From positions 1-15,702 of the forward strand of contig JAEWIW010000336.1 of assembly GCA_023386855.1 (NCBI GenBank): a stretch of 15,702 bases of DNA, given 5' to 3'. Source of the DNA: Bacteroidota bacterium (GTDB lineage: Bacteria > Bacteroidota > Bacteroidia > Chitinophagales > Chitinophagaceae). The position numbers were made by a program, and so were the translations under genes. Shown here one piece after another: positions 12,972 to 15,702 of the stretch. Every line of letters begins with the position of its first letter. The stretch's first letter is position 1. Below the pieces are notes generated by a model that was not told the DNA's origin, did no database searches, and worked only from the letters and a program-made list of their open reading frames with translations.

Positions 12972-14318
12972 ATCGGATTGAATCTGTTCAAGTGATTTAC
13001 CTTTTGTTTCAGGTAAAAAACGCCAAACAAAGAACAGGTGCAACACCATCATGGCGCAATAAAATGCGAAGGAATAAAACCCTCCCATCCGGCTTCCCTC
13101 AACAATAATAGGGAAGGTCCAGCTGATGATGGCAGCCATTATCCAATGCGTAAAGCTACCCAATGATCCACCCTGCGAGCGAACGGAGTTGGGAAATATC
13201 TCTGAAATAAACACCCATATAACAGCTCCCTGGGAGAAGGCAAAGAAGGCGATGAAACCTACCAGGTAATAGATCACCATGGGGCTGCTATGTTCGGGAT
13301 GATAAAACGCAGAAGCGGTTAACAAAAGAAAGAGTATCATCCCAAAGGAGCCAATGATCAGCAGCTTCTTTCTTCCAAATTTATCAATCAAACTCATCGC
13401 CAATAAAGTAAAGGCAAGGTTTGCAATACCAATATAAACTGATTGCATGAAGGCATTGGAAGTATCAAAACCTGCCATCTCGAATATTCTTGGCGCATAA
13501 TAAATAATGGCATTGATGCCGGAAAGCTGGTTGAACATAGCCAGCAGCACGGCAAAGGCAACAGGCTTGCTATATTTTTTCTGGAACAGGCTATCGGGTT
13601 TAACCGAAGCATCATTTGCATCAAGCCTGTAATTGCTTATATCACCTTCGCCCACTTTAAGAAAAACCTTTTCTGCCTCTTCGGGGCGATTATTCATCAA
13701 TAACCATCTTGGACTTTCCGGGATAGACCTTAAAAGTATAGCAAACAATGCGGCAGGTACCAGCATGATTCCAAACATCCATCTCCAGGCTTCTTCTCCC
13801 AATCCTGAAAGGATATAATTGGTGAGGTATGCGATGAGAATGCCGACCACTATATTCACCTGGAAAGAACCAGCAAGCCTGCCCCTGATCCTGGCGGGTG
13901 AAACCTCTGAAATGTACATGGGGCCTACCACCGAGGAAGCACCAACGGCAAGACCTCCAATCATTCTGAAGATGATGAATAGGATCCAGCTTGATGTAAC
14001 TGCACACCCGATTGCAGAAGCCAGGTACATAAGGGCGATACCAGTGAGGACTGTTTTCCTGCCAAACTTTTGTGCAGGAAGTGCTGCTACTACAGAGCCG
14101 ATCACTGTTCCGATCAGGCTGGAGGCAACAGTGAAACCCTGCCAGAAAGAATCCAGTTGCCAGAGTTTCTGGATCGTTTTTTCAGCACCGGATATTACAG
14201 CGGTTTCAAATCCAAAAAGAAATCCACCAAGGGATGCGATCAATGCAATCCTTACAGCATAGCCATATCCTTTTAATGAAGCACCGGGTGAAGCAGCAGA
14301 ATTGGTTGTTACTTGCAT
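12957..14318 (-). CDS. MFS sugar porter (sugar:proton symporter type)
   Basis: This is a 453-residue transporter with 12 hydrophobic segments. Sugar-porter signatures are present: GGFLFGFETAVISGA in helix 1, a loop FGRK after helix 2, FRMIGGLAVGASSVVGPMYISE, the cytoplasmic PESPRWLL after helix 6, QLSGINAIIYYAPRIFE in helix 7, DKFGRKKLL, and the terminal FLPETKGKSLEQI. It should import a monosaccharide, such as xylose, galactose or glucose; the substrate cannot be told from sequence alone. The start is ATG 14318; TTG at 14324 is the only longer option. It begins 25 bases after the LacI-type gene on the same strand, so the regulator and transporter form an operon and the sugar is likely the LacI effector. 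Confidence 0.93.
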   Translation of the reverse strand: MQVTTNSAASPGASLKGYGYAVRIALIASLGGFLFGFETAVISGAEKTIQKLWQLDSFWQGFTVASSLIGTVIGSVVAALPAQKFGRKTVLTGIALMYLASAIGCAVTSSWILFIIFRMIGGLAVGASSVVGPMYISEVSPARIRGRLAGSFQVNIVVGILIAYLTNYILSGLGEEAWRWMFGIMLVPAALFAILLRSIPESPRWLLMNNRPEEAEKVFLKVGEGDISNYRLDANDASVKPDSLFQKKYSKPVAFAVLLAMFNQLSGINAIIYYAPRIFEMAGFDTSNAFMQSVYIGIANLAFTLLAMSLIDKFGRKKLLIIGSFGMILFLLLTASAFYHPEHSSPMVIYYLVGFIAFFAFSQGAVIWVFISEIFPNSVRSQGGSLGSFTHWIMAAIISWTFPIIVEGSRMGGFYSFAFYCAMMVLHLFFVWRFLPETKGKSLEQIQSDLKIH

Positions 14319-14343
14319 GAGCAATTATTATGGTAATGAATAA

Positions 14344-15375
14344 TCAGAATTGCATTGCCCGCATCACCAGTGTGGCGGGCATTTCTTCGTTATAAAAATT
14401 AATACTTCCTGTTTTTTCTTCAGCTCTTTTTTCCAGTATGCGGATCATGATCTCCATGGCTTTCTCACCCTGCCCATAAGGATACTGTTCAATGGAAGCC
14501 AGTGGCGGATGGATAGTATACCTGGTGATATTGAGATTCGCATAGCTGGTAAAAACGATTTCGTTATTGACATCAATATTTTGCTGTAATGAATACTGTA
14601 CAGCATCCATATGAACATAATCATTAAAAGATATGATAGCCTGCGGCCTGGTTTTGAGGGCAAGCAATTTTCGCATGGCTTCATATGTACTCTCTTTTGA
14701 AAGGTCGGTGGTTTCCACCATTTGCATGTCAACCTTCAGCTTCTTCTTTGAGATGCCCTCAATATATCCATTCAATCTTTCTTTTGTTGCCAGCATTTTT
14801 GAAGGCCCATTAAGCAGTGCAATACGTTTGTAGCCCCTGCTGAAAAGCCAGTTGACCATGTCAACAGTTCCCTGGTAAAGATTTGAAAATACCTTGTGCA
14901 CATTTTCCATAGGAGGAACACGATCAAAAAATACCACCGGTATACCATATTTTTTGAGCGACTCGAGGTGTTCGTATTGCTGGGTAGTTTTTGAAAGTGA
15001 AATGAGCAAACCATCTACCCTTTGCTTTTTCATAGTTTCCACCACTTTCATTTCGCGGTTGACATCATCATAACTCTGACCAAAAAGAATGGTATAATCA
15101 TGTTCCATCGCTGCCGCTTCAATACCCCCGATGGCCTCAGAGAAAAATTCTTCACGGATATAAGGAAGAACAACTCCAATAACAAAGGTCTTTTGCTGTT
15201 TGAAAAATATGGCTTTGGGATTAGGCTCATAGTTGAGTTCGCGGGCAAGTTCACGAACCTGTTCCTTCGTTTTCAGGCCAATGCGTGGATGATCGTTCAA
15301 GGCGCGGGATACAGTTGAAACGGAAACATTCAGTCGCCTTGCAATTTCTTTTATGGTTGGTATACTGTTTTCCAA
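14344..15375 (-). CDS. LacI-family transcriptional regulator
   Basis: The 343-residue repressor-type protein has the N-terminal helix-turn-helix (about 7-27, TIKEIARRLNVSVSTVSRAL), the hinge (NYEPNPKAIFFKQQ) and a periplasmic-binding-protein-like effector domain from about residue 63 (FVIGVVLPYIREEFFSEAIGGIE) to the end. The start appears to be TTG at 15375. No in-frame ATG occurs between it and the upstream stop, and the DNA-binding domain begins six residues later. It should bind an operator controlling itself and the sugar porter that follows, releasing on sugar binding. No target site could be identified with confidence upstream. Confidence 0.93.
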   Translation of the reverse strand: MENSIPTIKEIARRLNVSVSTVSRALNDHPRIGLKTKEQVRELARELNYEPNPKAIFFKQQKTFVIGVVLPYIREEFFSEAIGGIEAAAMEHDYTILFGQSYDDVNREMKVVETMKKQRVDGLLISLSKTTQQYEHLESLKKYGIPVVFFDRVPPMENVHKVFSNLYQGTVDMVNWLFSRGYKRIALLNGPSKMLATKERLNGYIEGISKKKLKVDMQMVETTDLSKESTYEAMRKLLALKTRPQAIISFNDYVHMDAVQYSLQQNIDVNNEIVFTSYANLNITRYTIHPPLASIEQYPYGQGEKAMEIMIRILEKRAEEKTGSINFYNEEMPATLVMRAMQF

Positions 15376-15494
15376 TTCGCCGTGAATTCGGGGTTTAACT
15401 GCTTAAGGTTATAAAGATATCCTGTTTAAGGGTTCAAAATACCATTGAATTTTAGCAGGAAGGAAATCCTGTAAAGCGGGTTTATAAGATTATT

Positions 15495-15524
15495 TTTGTG
15501 AACAAGCGCAGGATTATATATTTG
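15495..15524 (+). promoter_or_regulatory. Bacteroidota-type promoter of tRNA-Ala
   Basis: The -33 box TTTG (15495-15498) and the -7 box TATATTTG (15517-15524) are separated by 18 bases. This matches the TTTG/TAnnTTTG consensus of the Bacteroidota primary sigma factor. The tRNA starts 9 bases downstream. Confidence 0.8.
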
Positions 15525-15533
15525 CATGCCTTT

Positions 15534-15607
15534 GGGGAATTAGCTCAGTTGGCTAGAGCGCTACGCTGGCAGCGTAGAGGTCACCGGTTCGAGCCCGGTA
15601 TTCTCCA
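15534..15607 (+). tRNA. tRNA-Ala (anticodon GGC)
   Basis: The 74-base cloverleaf has all parts: acceptor GGGGAAT/ATTCTCC, D arm GCTC...GAGC, anticodon arm CTACG-CTGGCAG-CGTAG, variable AGGTC and T arm ACCGG-TTCGAGC-CCGGT. The discriminator base is A15607. The G3:U70 wobble, the alanine identity element, is present. The 3' CCA is not encoded (CCC follows), so it must be added by nucleotidyltransferase. Confidence 0.97.
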
Positions 15608-15612
15608 CCCCC

Positions 15613-15645
15613 GCCCGACTAAGCTTATGCGAAGTCGGGCTTTTA
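15613..15645 (+). terminator. Rho-independent terminator of tRNA-Ala
   Basis: The perfect 8-base stem GCCCGACT/AGTCGGGC (15613-15620 with 15633-15640) is followed by TTTT, 5 bases after the tRNA end. Confidence 0.85.
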
Positions 15646-15702
15646 TTTCTAAGCTTCAATAATGGAACATTGATATACCAAAACTTTTCATTAGTTCCGA
15701 AC

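Noticed and set aside
13819..14262. 147-codon plus-strand open frame inside the sugar porter gene
   Set aside because: It is antisense to clearly conserved transporter sequence and its product shows no domain pattern.
15391..15440. TTAACTGCTTAA-like half-palindromes upstream of the LacI-type gene as operators
   Set aside because: Symmetry is too weak and too AT-rich to distinguish from background.

Overview
The window looks like a chromosomal segment of a Bacteroidota bacterium, most likely a Chitinophagaceae-type member. This rests on three things. A Bacteroidota-type promoter (TTTG, 18 bases, TATATTTG) stands before the tRNA. Start codons mostly lack Shine-Dalgarno sequences. The protein families fit: an OMP_b-brl-type outer-membrane barrel, the small protein usually mislabelled 'phosphoribosylpyrophosphate synthetase', YciF/DUF892, PA2169/DUF2383 and SemiSWEET. 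The family-level placement is an inference. No gene-free stretch exceeds about 230 bases.

Layout. (1) 1-4107, plus strand: a tight three-gene signalling operon. It encodes a sigma-54-dependent NtrC-type activator (5' end outside the window), a soluble PAS-PAS histidine kinase and a soluble REC-PAS-histidine kinase. A long GC-rich palindrome and a bidirectional terminator follow. (2) 4224-5826: an outer-membrane barrel protein (minus) divergent from Ku (plus), the bacterial end-joining protein. (3) 5911-8939, minus strand: a lipoprotein, a small membrane protein, a YihY/BrkB membrane protein, the PRPP-synthetase-like small protein and a PA2169-type four-helix protein. (4) 9169-10955: a Lys/Ala-rich histone-H1-like protein (plus), then topoisomerase IB preceded by a SemiSWEET transporter (minus, 10-base gap). 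(5) 11045-12971: a YciF ferritin-like protein with a basic tail (minus) divergent from an ECF sigma factor (plus), a second copy of the GC-rich palindrome, and a flavin-split-barrel (PPOX-like) protein. (6) 12957-15375, minus strand: a LacI-type regulator followed by an MFS sugar porter. (7) A tRNA-Ala(GGC) with clear promoter and terminator.

How it may work together. The middle of the window is rich in genes for genome protection and stress: Ku, topoisomerase IB, an H1-like DNA-coating protein, YciF, PA2169 and PPOX-like proteins and an ECF sigma factor. The most interesting signal is a shared TGGCA-type element. It lies on the coding strand 23-89 bases before the start codons of seven of these genes, and a T recurs at the same offset downstream. 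Its first half matches the -24 element of sigma-54 promoters; its second half does not match a good -12 element. A sigma-54 activator is encoded at the left edge, so a common stress regulon is a testable idea, not an established one.
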